Shown here: positions 30,231-41,657 of the stretch, in pieces
How positions within the stretch are numbered: the stretch's first letter is position 1
How the letters are laid out: every line of letters begins with the position of its first letter
Source of the DNA: Nocardia abscessus NBRC 100374
GTDB lineage: Bacteria > Actinomycetota > Actinomycetes > Mycobacteriales > Mycobacteriaceae
NCBI RefSeq assembly: GCF_000308455.1
Contig: NZ_BAFP01000037.1
Span: 1-64,000, forward strand
Direction: 5' to 3'
Length of the DNA: 64,000 nucleotides
Position numbers and translations under genes: made by a program
Notes under the pieces: model-generated
The model's database searches: none
Told to the model about the DNA's origin: nothing
What the model saw: only the letters and a program-made list of their open reading frames with translations

Positions 30231-30841
30231 TGACCCGCCGTCTACTGGTTGCCAGCCGCAACGCCAAGAAACTGAACGAGCTGCGCCGCATTCTCGACGA
30301 GGCGGGTATCGCCGGAATCGAGATCGTCGGGTTGAACGACGTTCCCCCGTACGACGAGGCGCCCGAGACCGGCGCGACGTTCGAGGAGAACGCGCTGGCC
30401 AAGGCCCGCGACGGCGCCGCGGCCACGGGATTGGCCTGTGTCGCCGATGATTCCGGCCTCGAGGTGGACGCGTTGAACGGGATGCCCGGCGTGCTGTCGG
30501 CGCGCTGGTCCGGCAAGCACGGCGACGACGCGGCCAACAACACGCTGCTGCTGGCGCAGCTGTCCGATGTGCCGGACGAGCGCCGTGGCGGGCGGTTCGT
30601 GTCGACCTGCGCGCTCGTGGTGCCAGGGGGCGTGGAGACCGTGGTGCGCGGCGAATGGCCCGGCACGATCGGGCGCAAGCCGGTCGGCGACGGCGGTTTC
30701 GGCTACGACCCGCTGTTCACTCCGGAGGGCGGCGAGGTCACCGCGGCCCAGTTGACGCCCGCCGAGAAGGACGCGGTATCGCATCGCGGACGGGCGTTGG
30801 CCCAGTTGACGCCTGCGCTGGCGGCACTCACCGAAGGCTGA
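30230..30841 (+). CDS. rdgB: Non-canonical purine NTP pyrophosphatase RdgB/HAM1
   Basis: A 203-residue house-cleaning enzyme that hydrolyses ITP, dITP and XTP. Motifs are LLVASRNAKKLNEL at the N-terminus, TFEENALAKA, CVADDSGLEVDAL with the catalytic Asp, GGFGYDPLF and VSHRGRAL. ATG 30230 shares a base with the rph stop, so the two are translationally coupled, as in Rv1340-Rv1341. Confidence 0.95.
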   Translation: MTRRLLVASRNAKKLNELRRILDEAGIAGIEIVGLNDVPPYDEAPETGATFEENALAKARDGAAATGLACVADDSGLEVDALNGMPGVLSARWSGKHGDDAANNTLLLAQLSDVPDERRGGRFVSTCALVVPGGVETVVRGEWPGTIGRKPVGDGGFGYDPLFTPEGGEVTAAQLTPAEKDAVSHRGRALAQLTPALAALTEG

Positions 30842-30862
30842 CGCGGGCGGCGATCCGCCGGG

Positions 30863-31228
30863 TCAGACGCCGAAGTTCTGCTTGATCTGCTTGGCGTTGA
30901 CGTGCTCGACGAAGAACGACAGCAGCGGGATGGTGCCCGCGAGCAGGGTGCCGACGGTGCGCAGGACCGGCCAGCGGACCTTGACCGCGAGGTCGGCGGT
31001 GAACAGCAGGTAGACGAAGTACACCCACCCGTGCACCACGGCGATCCAGCTGGGGGTGTGCACGTCGAAGCCGTACTTGGCGATCATCTCGCCGGTGAGC
31101 AGCAGCAGCCAGAGACCGGTGATCCAGGCCAGCGCCCGGTAGCGCAGCAGTGCCGGACCGATTTTGGCGGCGTTGCCCGCCTGGGCCGGGGCGGTGGTGG
31201 TCTCGGTGGAATTCTCGCTGGTGGTCAA
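30863..31228 (-). CDS. DUF3817 membrane protein (Rv1342c-type)
   Basis: A 121-residue membrane protein with a hydrophilic N-terminal 25 residues and three helices: LAWITGLWLLLLTGEMIAKY, WIAVVHGWVYFVYLLFTADL and VGTLLAGTIPLLSFFVEH. It belongs to the same family as 6097-6465. Its ATG overlaps the stop of the upstream gene by four bases. Function unknown. Confidence 0.88.
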   Translation of the reverse strand: MTTSENSTETTTAPAQAGNAAKIGPALLRYRALAWITGLWLLLLTGEMIAKYGFDVHTPSWIAVVHGWVYFVYLLFTADLAVKVRWPVLRTVGTLLAGTIPLLSFFVEHVNAKQIKQNFGV

Positions 31229-31689
31229 CCGGCGCTCCTCTCGCGGGTGTGCAGGCCTGCCGAGCGGACCTGCTCATCGATGTCGTCGGCGTGCAGCGCG
31301 GCGAGGTACCGGTTGTACTCGGCGAGCACGGGGTCTTCGGCCCGGACGGCCTTCGGGCGTTCGGGCAGCAGGCCCGGCGGGAGCTCCGTGGGGGCGGCCG
31401 GTTTCGCGGCGCGCCCGGCCGGGGCGGAAGTGCGCCGCGTGGCGTCGGCGGAGTGGTCCTCTTCGGCGGCCGCACGCTCGAGCCGGACGAACCGGAAGTA
31501 GGCGAAGACGGCGAAACCCGCGAACAGGGGCCATTGCAGCGCGTACCCGAGGTTCTGGCCGGTGCCGGTGGCGGAGTCGTACCGTTCCCACTGCCACCAG
31601 GCCAGCGCCAGGCACCCCAGCGCGGCGAAGATCACCAGCGCGATGAGGGCCGGGCGATTGTGTGCCGAGCGGCGGGGTGAGGCGGACAC
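31225..31689 (-). CDS. Membrane protein of the Rv1343c (LprD) position
   Basis: A 154-residue protein with two hydrophobic helices near the N-terminus (ALIALVIFAALGCLALAWWQW and the segment around YALQWPLFAGFAVFAYF), then a long hydrophilic tail (about 70-154) containing LPPGLLPERP and VLAEYNRYLAALHA. No clear lipobox is present although the M. tuberculosis neighbour is named LprD. It starts at GTG 31689 and is coupled by ATGA to the DUF3817 gene downstream. Confidence 0.75.
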   Translation of the reverse strand: MSASPRRSAHNRPALIALVIFAALGCLALAWWQWERYDSATGTGQNLGYALQWPLFAGFAVFAYFRFVRLERAAAEEDHSADATRRTSAPAGRAAKPAAPTELPPGLLPERPKAVRAEDPVLAEYNRYLAALHADDIDEQVRSAGLHTRERSAG

Positions 31690-31692
31690 GGC

Positions 31693-31728
31693 TACTACGG
31701 TACCCGTTCTACTACGCGGGCCGTAGTA
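31693..31728 (-). promoter_or_regulatory. Triple TACTAC motif upstream of the Rv1343c-type gene
   Basis: TACTACGG (31693-31700) and its reverse complement CCGTAGTA (31721-31728) flank a third copy, TACTAC (31710-31715), which also pairs with GTAGTA (31723-31728). It lies directly upstream of the GTG at 31689 and could bind a regulator. The rest of the gap to 32117 contains nothing I can recognise. Confidence 0.4.
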
Positions 31729-32117
31729 CCAGGTACACCGTGCCGGGCACGCTGTGACCACGATCATCGCGGCATTGCTCGGCCCGAGGTAAGAGCTTGT
31801 TCGGTGCCGGTGGACCGAGGGGAGTGAGGCGGGCGAATCGACCGTGCGCGACTGCCGGAGCGCCTGTTGCCGTGCCACGTGCTCGACAGACGGGCAGGCC
31901 CGCCGGAATCCCGGAACCCCGTTGCCGTTGACCCCAGGGGCGGCTTGTCGGTCGAGGAGTTCAGCGTGCGGACGAGACGCTGACGGCCTGCCCGCGCGAA
32001 CGCTCGGGCCGCTCACTGGGGGCGACCCGCTGCGATCGAGCGGCCCCTCGGTCGCGTGAGTGAGCGGCCCGTCTCGGACGACGGCAGCCCTGTCGACCGC
32101 CGACGAGTTCCTTCGGC

Positions 32118-32993
32118 TCAGAACGAGTAGGTGACCCCGGTCTTGCGCTCGGACTCGGCCCACAGCCGCTGCCACAGCTCCCTGTTCTGGGAGAGGCGGG
32201 TGGACGACGCGGCCTTGACCGGCCCCTGCGTGCCGAAGAGCCAGGTCGGACCCCAGTAGACCTCGGGGTCGGCATCGGGCATGGTCGCGGCGAACAGCGT
32301 CGAGTGTGCGGCCTTGGCGGGTGAGTGTCCGATGAGGCGGATGAACGGCTTCGAGATGTAGTCGAGCGGGGTCTCGGTGTGCGCGAAGAGGTCGGTGGCC
32401 GAGACACCGGGGTGCACGCCGTAGGAGCGCTTGGCCGAGCCGGACTCCGACAGCCTGCGCTGGAGTTCCCGCGCGAACATCAGATTGCACAGCTTGGCTT
32501 GCGCGTACGCGAGATTGCGCTGGTAGCGACGGTTCTCGTAGTCCAGGTCGTCGATCCAGAGCTTCGGGGTCTGCTTGTGCGCGATGCTGGAGAGCGTGAC
32601 CACCCGGTCGGTGATCCGGTCCAGCAGCAGGCCGGTGAGCGCGAAGTGTCCGAGGTGGTTGACACCCCATTGGGTTTCGAATCCGTCCTTGGTCCGCGAG
32701 AAGGGGAGGTTCATCAGGCCCGCGTTGTTGACCAGGACGTCGAATTCGCCGCTGTCGTCGGCGAATCTGCGCACCGAGGCCAGATCGGCCAGATCGAGTT
32801 CGGCTACCCGGACATCGCCGTCGATGCCGCCGGCGACCTCTTTCGCCTTGACCGGGTTGCGGCAGGCCATGATCACGGTCGCGCCCTTGGCGGCCAGGAC
32901 TTTCGTGGCCACGGCGCCCAGACCGCCGTTCGCGCCGGTGATGACAAAGGTGCGTCCCGTCTGGTCCGGGATCTCAGTAGGTTTCCACGCCAT
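32118..32993 (-). CDS. Short-chain dehydrogenase/reductase (retinol dehydrogenase-like)
   Basis: A 291-residue NAD(P)-dependent oxidoreductase. The cofactor motif is VITGANGGLGAVA; NNAGLM and the catalytic Ser (VTLSSIAH) follow, and the active-site Tyr and Lys are in YAQAKLCN. The Arg in MACRN after beta 2 suggests NADP(H). The family has broad alcohol/ketone specificity. A perfect palindrome sits 9 bp upstream of the ATG. Confidence 0.88.
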   Translation of the reverse strand: MAWKPTEIPDQTGRTFVITGANGGLGAVATKVLAAKGATVIMACRNPVKAKEVAGGIDGDVRVAELDLADLASVRRFADDSGEFDVLVNNAGLMNLPFSRTKDGFETQWGVNHLGHFALTGLLLDRITDRVVTLSSIAHKQTPKLWIDDLDYENRRYQRNLAYAQAKLCNLMFARELQRRLSESGSAKRSYGVHPGVSATDLFAHTETPLDYISKPFIRLIGHSPAKAAHSTLFAATMPDADPEVYWGPTWLFGTQGPVKAASSTRLSQNRELWQRLWAESERKTGVTYSF

Positions 32994-33001
32994 GGCTCAA
33001 C

Positions 33002-33017
33002 CTTACTTTGGAGTAAG
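33002..33017 (-). promoter_or_regulatory. TetR-type operator candidate upstream of the SDR gene
   Basis: CTTACT-TTGG-AGTAAG is a perfect 6-bp-arm palindrome at 33002-33017, starting 9 bp before the SDR ATG. The form TTACT-N4-AGTAA is common for TetR-family operators. Two TetR genes lie 1.7-3 kb away. Confidence 0.5.
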
Positions 33018-33069
33018 TTACGGGGGAAGGTGTGAACGGTATTCCTTTCATGATCGTCTCAGACGCAAG

Positions 33070-33104
33070 AGCTCGTGTCGTGGAACACCGCCGCGACACG
33101 AGCT
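33070..33104 (-). terminator. Terminator after the lipase gene
   Basis: An 11-bp perfect stem (33070-33080 with 33094-33104) with a 13-base loop, 16 bp downstream of the lipase stop on the minus strand. Confidence 0.6.
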
Positions 33105-33119
33105 TTCGCGCGCGGCGTG

Positions 33120-34532
33120 CTAGCGGCCGCTGCCGATGGGTTGCTGGAAGACGGCGGCGAGGACGGCGCCCGCCGTCTCGCTCCACACTTGCCAGGTGGC
33201 AGGGTCCAAGGTCATCGAGCCGACATCGGTGACCGTCACGCCCTCGGCGACCGGTATGCCCGCGAAGCGGTCCTTCAACCAGAGCATGGCGCGCGGCGCT
33301 CCGATCGGGTCGAGCGTCAGGTGCTCGCTGAAGTGGTCGCGGATGTACTCGACCCGCGCGCCCGGGTCCTGGGCGTAGGTCGCGACGAGTGCGTCGACCG
33401 GTCCGACGGGGATCAGCCAGTCGGCGTTGGCCTGGTACATCAGCATCGGCATGTCCGGCACGGCCTGGCCCAGCTTCGTCTTGTTCAGCACGTCGACCAC
33501 CGCGGGTTCGGTGAACGGATTCTTCGCCAGCATCCCGAGGTTGTCCGCGAACGGGAACAGCGCGGCCTGGTAGCTCGCGCAGAGCTGTTCCTTGCCCGCG
33601 ATAATGAGCTTGCCCAGGCCGTTCGCGTTCTCGTCGAGGAATTTCCGCAGTTCGGGATACTCGCGGGAGACGCCGAGCGCGCCCGCGAAGATCAGCCCCG
33701 CGGACAGATTGCCGTTGGCCATCCGCAACGCGGCCGACAGGTCGGCCGGAATGCCGCCCTCGGCGGTGCCGACCACGTGCAGTTCAGGTGCGTAGCTTCG
33801 CTTCAGCTCGGCGGCCCAGCCGGTGGCGATGGCGCCGCCGGAGTAGCCCATCATCCCGACCCTGGTCGCGGTCCCGGACAGTTGCATCGGCGCGAAGTTC
33901 TCCGCGGCGCGAATGCCGTCGAGGGTGATGCGCCCGGCCAATGGCCCTGCGGCGTAGGCCGAGTCGGGCCCCTGGTGATCGGGGACCACTACGGCCCAGC
34001 CCTGGGCGAGTGCCGCCTGCACCTCGAGGAATTGCGCGGCCACCAGGGTGGAACCGGTCAGGGTCGCCGGGATCGAACCCATTTGGAGCTGATACGACGG
34101 CATGCAGTAGTTGCCGGTCGAGTCCTCCGCGATCTGGTACGAGAACAGCGGCCGGTCGGCGACGTAGCCGCGGGGCTTGATCACCGTGGCCACGGCGGGG
34201 ATCGGCTCGCCGCGGGAGTTGGTGGAGCGGTAGGACAGCTGCCAGGCGTCCACGTTCACCGGGAGAAGCGACAGGTTGGCCAGGTTGACCTGGCGTGCGG
34301 CGATGATCCGGCCGGGCGCCAGGTCCGTGTAGGTCTCCGGGGCCGGGCGATAGAACGCCGGGTCGAAGCCGGGCGGTAGCGGTGGAACCGGGAAGGGCAG
34401 CGCGGGCTGGATCACCGGATCGTTCGGCGCCGGTTCGGCGGACGCCGGCCCGGCCGGAAGGAAGGCCAGCCCCACGGCCACCGCGGCGAGGGCCGCGAAC
34501 AGCTTCGGTGCGTACTTGCGGGAAATGACCAC
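33120..34532 (-). CDS. Secreted triacylglycerol lipase (LIP family)
   Basis: A 470-residue exported alpha/beta hydrolase. The signal peptide is basic at the start, then LFAALAAVAVGLAFLPAGPASA. The nucleophile Ser is in MMGYSGGAIATGWA, and VVVPDHQGPDSAY and the HFSEHLTLDP His region complete the fold. Family LIP members hydrolyse triacylglycerols or esters outside the cell. GTG 34532 follows AGAGG by 7 bases; ATG 34562 would add ten residues. Convergent terminator on its left; TetR gene divergent on its right. Confidence 0.88.
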   Translation of the reverse strand: MVISRKYAPKLFAALAAVAVGLAFLPAGPASAEPAPNDPVIQPALPFPVPPLPPGFDPAFYRPAPETYTDLAPGRIIAARQVNLANLSLLPVNVDAWQLSYRSTNSRGEPIPAVATVIKPRGYVADRPLFSYQIAEDSTGNYCMPSYQLQMGSIPATLTGSTLVAAQFLEVQAALAQGWAVVVPDHQGPDSAYAAGPLAGRITLDGIRAAENFAPMQLSGTATRVGMMGYSGGAIATGWAAELKRSYAPELHVVGTAEGGIPADLSAALRMANGNLSAGLIFAGALGVSREYPELRKFLDENANGLGKLIIAGKEQLCASYQAALFPFADNLGMLAKNPFTEPAVVDVLNKTKLGQAVPDMPMLMYQANADWLIPVGPVDALVATYAQDPGARVEYIRDHFSEHLTLDPIGAPRAMLWLKDRFAGIPVAEGVTVTDVGSMTLDPATWQVWSETAGAVLAAVFQQPIGSGR

Positions 34533-34694
34533 GCGAGAACCTCTTCGTTCTTCGAGCCACATATGTGAGCCCCATCGGTTTCAGACTAGGCACGAGTATG
34601 CGGTGTCATGACCCGGATCACAAGAACGAATCTCGCCGCAGCCTCGGCCGGTGAGATAGTTCGTGGTCGCCGCGATTTCGCTACGGTGAGAGGT

Positions 34695-35336
34695 GTGACG
34701 GCGACAGTGGGCAGGCAATACGGCGGACGTGCCGTCGTGGAGCGCAAAGCCGAGCGGCGTCAGCGGTTCCTCGACGCGGCCACCCGGCTCTTCGCCGAGC
34801 GCGGCTACGCGAATTGCTCACTGGCCGACGTGTGCGCCGCGGCGGGCTTGTCCAAGCGGCAGTTCTACGAGGAGTTCCACGCCAGGGAGGACGTGCTGGT
34901 CGCGGCCTATGACCGGATCCAGGACGAGGCCGCGGCCGCCGTGCTGGCCCGGCTCGGGGACCTCGACCCCCGATTCGACCTGCCCGCCGCGATGACCGCC
35001 GTGGTGACGGCCTACCTCGAATCGATCGGCTCCGATTCCTACCGCGCGAAGGTCGCCTTCATCGAAGTGGTCGGGGTGAGCGACCGGATGGAGCGGCACC
35101 GTCGCGACCGCCGTCACGCCTGGGCGGCGGTGCTGGAGTCCCGGGTAGTGCCCGTCGTCGCGCCCGGTTCGCGCGTGCGGGGTGCGCCCGGGTGGGGCGC
35201 GAGCGCTCTGATCGGCGCGATCAACGGGCTCGCGCACGAGTGGGTGCTCGCCGACCCGCGCCCGACGGCGGCCGAACTCGTCGATCTGCTCGTCCCGATC
35301 GCGATGGCGCTGATCGAGCGGCCTGCGCAGAGCTAG
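34695..35336 (+). CDS. TetR-family transcriptional regulator
   Basis: A 213-residue regulator. The helix-turn-helix is FLDAATRLFAERGYANCSLADVCAAAGLSKRQFYEEF, with a longer ligand-binding half. The start is uncertain: GTG 34695 is chosen, and an upstream ATG at 34608 would add 29 residues. Divergent from the lipase gene, so regulation of that gene is plausible. Its stop codon shares bases with the stop of the convergent TetR gene. Confidence 0.82.
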   Translation: MTATVGRQYGGRAVVERKAERRQRFLDAATRLFAERGYANCSLADVCAAAGLSKRQFYEEFHAREDVLVAAYDRIQDEAAAAVLARLGDLDPRFDLPAAMTAVVTAYLESIGSDSYRAKVAFIEVVGVSDRMERHRRDRRHAWAAVLESRVVPVVAPGSRVRGAPGWGASALIGAINGLAHEWVLADPRPTAAELVDLLVPIAMALIERPAQS

Positions 35337-35971
35337 CCGCGCACGGCGTAGTCGCCGATCGCCTGCTCCAGCGTGTCGAACGCGGCGCCGATGTACCGGG
35401 TGAGGGCCGTGGCGATGTCGTCGTCGGATTCGCCGTCCAATGTGCGGCGCAGGGTCTCGTCGAACAGCACGCGATGTACGCCGCCGAGCAGTGCGGCTGC
35501 CACCCGGGGCGTGATATCGGTGTCGGCGGTGCCCGTTTCCGCGGCGAGCGCGGCGGCCAGTGCCCGTTCCCGCTCGTCGTGGAACTCCCGCAGCCGGGCC
35601 ACCAATGCGGGGCTGTCGGTGATCATGCGGGCGAACTCGGGTCCGGAGAAGCCGACCACCGGATCGTGCCGGGCCACGGCGGCCAGATAGTCCCGCCGTA
35701 GAGCCGCGCTCGCGGACTCGCCGGAGGCGCGCTCGCGCACCACGCGGGCGAGCTGGTCGACGAACACTTCGTGCAGGTCGAGCGCGAGATCTTCCTTGCG
35801 GGGGAAATAGTTGGTGACCGTCATCTTGGCGACCTGCGCCGCGGCGGCGACGTCGGCGATGGTCACCTTCTCGAAGCCGTGCTCGAGGAACAGCAAGGTC
35901 GCGTGGTGGGAGATGTTGTCCCTGGTCTGTTGCTTTTTTCTGGCACGAAGCCCGAGGTCCGGCGTGGTCAT
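35333..35971 (-). CDS. TetR-family transcriptional regulator
   Basis: A 212-residue regulator. The DNA-binding part is ISHHATLLFLEHGFEKVTIADVAAAAQVAKMTVTNYFPRK; the C-terminal half is helical and variable. It is divergent from the small gene at 36070 across an AT-rich 98-bp promoter region with an inverted repeat, so autoregulation and control of the small gene and sigma factor are likely. It overlaps the convergent TetR gene by four bases at CTAG. Confidence 0.87.
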   Translation of the reverse strand: MTTPDLGLRARKKQQTRDNISHHATLLFLEHGFEKVTIADVAAAAQVAKMTVTNYFPRKEDLALDLHEVFVDQLARVVRERASGESASAALRRDYLAAVARHDPVVGFSGPEFARMITDSPALVARLREFHDERERALAAALAAETGTADTDITPRVAAALLGGVHRVLFDETLRRTLDGESDDDIATALTRYIGAAFDTLEQAIGDYAVRG

Positions 35972-36007
35972 GCCGCCACTCTATCTGAAGTCGACCTAAA
36001 AATCGTC

Positions 36008-36036
36008 TTGACATATTTTTATGTTCGTTCTAAGTT
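36008..36036 (+). promoter_or_regulatory. Promoter with embedded operator
   Basis: TTGACA (36008-36013), 17 bases, then TAAGTT (36031-36036). In the spacer ACATA-TTTT-TATGT (36011-36024) is a perfect inverted repeat. It is one of the most AT-rich spots in the window and faces the small gene and sigma factor at 36070-37416, with a TetR gene divergent. Confidence 0.6.
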
Positions 36037-36069
36037 TGTGCTCGTCATCGGAACGAAGGGACGGCCACC

Positions 36070-36378
36070 ATGCACCACGGACTTGTCGAAGCGACCTCGG
36101 CTCACATCAGCTCCAGCACCGACCGAAAGGGACCAGTCGTCATGGCCGACAAGACCACCGCGCCCACCGTCGTCGAAACCGCGGTTCGCCTGCTCCTCGC
36201 CGAAGGAGACGACGCGACCGGCGCTCCCCGCATCACCGGTGTCGTGCGCACCGCGCCGTCGGCGCGCTCCTATCCGAGCCCGCGGCGCCGCGAACGTAAG
36301 GGCGTCCAAACGATCCGGGGCGCCAGCGGTTATCGCGCCAAGCCGCAGCGTCCGCTGCGTATCCCGGGGCGTGGCTGA
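36070..36378 (+). CDS. Small basic protein upstream of a sigma factor
   Basis: A 102-residue protein with no family that I recognise. The N-terminal half (TAPTVVETAVRLLLAEGDD) may be helical; the C-terminal half is basic and Pro/Arg rich (RRRERKGVQ, KPQRPLRIPGRG) and likely disordered. AAGGGA precedes ATG 36070 by 8 bases; ATG 36142 is an alternative. It is transcribed ahead of the sigma factor, with a strong hairpin between them. Confidence 0.5.
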   Translation: MHHGLVEATSAHISSSTDRKGPVVMADKTTAPTVVETAVRLLLAEGDDATGAPRITGVVRTAPSARSYPSPRRRERKGVQTIRGASGYRAKPQRPLRIPGRG

Positions 36379-36398
36379 CCGCTCGCCGCCCCAACTCA

Positions 36399-36434
36399 CC
36401 GTTCGGCGGCGTGTACCCGCACGCCGCCGAACGG
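36399..36434 (+). terminator. Hairpin between the small gene and the sigma factor gene
   Basis: A perfect 15-bp stem, 36399-36413 with 36420-36434, with a 6-base loop. It ends 25 bp before the sigma factor ATG with no T-run. It could terminate most transcripts or protect the upstream mRNA. Confidence 0.65.
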
Positions 36435-36459
36435 TTCGCTCCACCAGGAAGGACGTTCC

Positions 36460-39505
<3,046 letters not shown>

Positions 39506-39520
39506 CTTCTTGCCTCCAAA

Positions 39521-39550
39521 TACTCGTGCACGTATATTCGTAGACGAGTA
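39521..39550 (+). promoter_or_regulatory. PadR operator candidate
   Basis: TACTCGT (39521-39527) pairs with ACGAGTA (39544-39550) around an AT-rich centre, CACGTATATTCG. It overlaps the short gap between the exporter stop and the PadR ribosome site AAGGAGG, so it can regulate the PadR gene itself. Confidence 0.5.
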
Positions 39551-39563
39551 AGGAGGCGCCGCG

Positions 39564-40208
39564 ATGAAGAAACGCAAGGTGGACAACCTGCTCGCGCTCG
39601 CGGTGCTGTCCGTGATCGTCGAGCGCCCGATGCATCGGTACGAGATCGCGCAGACCTTGCGCGACCGGGGCAAAGACCATGACATGGCGATCAAGTGGGG
39701 TTCGCTCTACACGGTCGTGCAGAACATGGCCAAGGTCGGTTTCCTCGAGATCGTCGGCAGCGAGCGGGAGGGCGCCCGGCCCGAGCGGGTGATCTACCGG
39801 ATCACCGACGCGGGCCGCGCCGAGATGGCCGATTGGACCAGGGAGCTGCTGTCGACTCCGGAACCGGAACCGCACCGGTTCGTCGCGGGTCTGTCCATGC
39901 TCGCGGTGCTTCCGCCCGCCGAGGTGGTCGAACTGCTCGGTGCCCGGCTCGAAGCGCTGGGGCGGACCATCGAGACCGTGCGCCGCGAACTGGGTGAACT
40001 GGCGGGCACGCTGCCGCGCCTGTTCATCATCGAGTCCGAGTTCGGGCTGGCCATGCTGGAAGCCGAAGCGGCGTGGACGCGTTCGCTGCGCGACGAGCTG
40101 ACCGAGGGCGCCTTCCCCGGGCTGGTGCAGTGGCGGGAATGGCACGAACGCGGCATGCGTCAGTCCGAGGTCGCCGAGCTGGTGGAGAGGGGGATGGCCG
40201 AGAACTAG
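39564..40208 (+). CDS. PadR-family transcriptional regulator
   Basis: A 214-residue regulator. The winged helix spans residues 5-95 (ALAVLSVIVERPMHRYEIA, WGSLYTVVQNMAKVGFLEI, RPERVIYRITDAGRAEM), followed by the helical Vir_act_alpha_C-like dimerisation half. PadR proteins often repress neighbouring exporters and respond to their substrates. AAGGAGG lies 7 bases before ATG 39564. Confidence 0.9.
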   Translation: MKKRKVDNLLALAVLSVIVERPMHRYEIAQTLRDRGKDHDMAIKWGSLYTVVQNMAKVGFLEIVGSEREGARPERVIYRITDAGRAEMADWTRELLSTPEPEPHRFVAGLSMLAVLPPAEVVELLGARLEALGRTIETVRRELGELAGTLPRLFIIESEFGLAMLEAEAAWTRSLRDELTEGAFPGLVQWREWHERGMRQSEVAELVERGMAEN

Positions 40209-40389
40209 CCGAGACCGGACCCGGCGAGGTGCGGCAACACCGCCGCCGGGCCCGATCGAACAGTCTCGAACCGCGCCCGCGAACGCGCACCCGGCTACAA
40301 GGCTGGCAACCACAGGATAACCGGGTGGGTGGCGCGTGGGTCGGTTCGGGGAACCGAAAACCCGAATCGCACGAATCCTGGAGACACCC

Positions 40390-41592
40390 ATGTCCACAAC
40401 ACGTACCGCCCTGGTGATCGGTGGCGGCATCGCCGGCCCGGTAGTCGCGACTGCCCTGCTCAAAGCGGGTATCGAAGCCCGCGTCTACGAGGCCTACCCC
40501 GGCCCGTCCTACGGCATCGGCAGCGGCCTCGCGCTGGCGCCCAACGGCATCGCCGCCCTCGACATCATCGGGGCGGGCGATCCCGTTCGCGCGATCGCCC
40601 AGCCGGTGACGAAGATGAACATGGCCGTCGGCGACAAAGTGCTGGCGCTGCCCGGCCTGTCCGACGTGCCGCCGCTGCAACTGGTCGATCGCAGCGAGCT
40701 GCACCAAGCCCTGCACCGGCACGCGATCGCCGCGGGCGTTCCGTTCGAGTACGACAAGCGCCTGGTCGACGCGCACGAGGACGCGTCGGGCGTCACCGCG
40801 CGCTTCGCCGACGGCAGCACGGCCACCGCCGACGTGCTGATCGGTGCGGACGGTATCCGCTCGGCCGTGCGCACGCTGATCGACCCGAACGCGCCGGGGC
40901 CCGATTACACCGGCATGCTCGGCTTCGGCGCGATCACCGAGTGCGACGCCGACATCGCGCCTGAGACCATGACTTTCGCGTTCGGCAAGCGGGCGTACTA
41001 CCTGTACTGGCCGGTCGGGGACGGACGGGTGGCGTGGGGAGCGAATCTGCCGCACAAGCAGTATCTGTCGCTCACCGCGGCGCGGGCCGTGCCGAACGCG
41101 CGCTGGCTGGAGATCCTGCGCGAGACCTACCGCGACGACACTCCCGGCGGCGAACTCGCTCGTCGCACCACCGAGGGGCAGTTGGAGGTGGTCGGCGCGC
41201 TGCACATCATGCCGCCGGTGCCGCACTGGTATCGCGGGCGGATGGTGCTGGTCGGCGATGCGGTGCACGCCCCGTCCAACAGCTCCGGCCAGGGAGCGTC
41301 GCTGGCGATCGAGAGCGCCGTGCAGCTGGCCCGCTGCCTGCGTGATCTGCCCGCCGCGGAGGCGTTCGCGGTCTACGAGCGCTTGCGCCGCGACCGGGTG
41401 GAGGGCGTCGCGGCTCGCGCGGCGAAGATCAACCACAGCAAGACGCCCGGACCGGTGGGGCGCAAGATGATGCAGCTGCTCATGCCGCTGATGGCCAAGA
41501 CGGTGATGAAACCGGAGAAGTCCATGGGGCCCGAGCAGCGCTACCGGATCGACTGGGACGCGCCCGCCGACCGCGAACTCGCGGCGGTCTGA
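40390..41592 (+). CDS. FAD-dependent aromatic monooxygenase
   Basis: A 400-residue group A flavoprotein hydroxylase. GGGIAGPVVATALLKAG binds the FAD ADP moiety, DVLIGADGIRSAVR is the DG motif, and GDAVHAPSNSSGQGAS contacts the ribityl and flavin. NAD(P)H-dependent hydroxylation or epoxidation of an aromatic or polyketide-like substrate is expected; the substrate is not readable. ATG 40390 follows GGAG by 7 bases. A very strong terminator separates it from the convergent XRE gene. Confidence 0.9.
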   Translation: MSTTRTALVIGGGIAGPVVATALLKAGIEARVYEAYPGPSYGIGSGLALAPNGIAALDIIGAGDPVRAIAQPVTKMNMAVGDKVLALPGLSDVPPLQLVDRSELHQALHRHAIAAGVPFEYDKRLVDAHEDASGVTARFADGSTATADVLIGADGIRSAVRTLIDPNAPGPDYTGMLGFGAITECDADIAPETMTFAFGKRAYYLYWPVGDGRVAWGANLPHKQYLSLTAARAVPNARWLEILRETYRDDTPGGELARRTTEGQLEVVGALHIMPPVPHWYRGRMVLVGDAVHAPSNSSGQGASLAIESAVQLARCLRDLPAAEAFAVYERLRRDRVEGVAARAAKINHSKTPGPVGRKMMQLLMPLMAKTVMKPEKSMGPEQRYRIDWDAPADRELAAV

Positions 41593-41599
41593 GTCCTGC

Positions 41600-41640
41600 T
41601 GAGCGATCCCGCCGGTCCGGCCGACCGGCGGGATCGCTCA
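41600..41640. terminator. Strong bidirectional terminator
   Basis: A perfect 17-bp stem (41600-41616 with 41624-41640) and 7-base loop, between the convergent FAD monooxygenase and XRE regulator genes. Confidence 0.85.
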
Positions 41641-41657
41641 TTCCGTAATGGTGAGCG

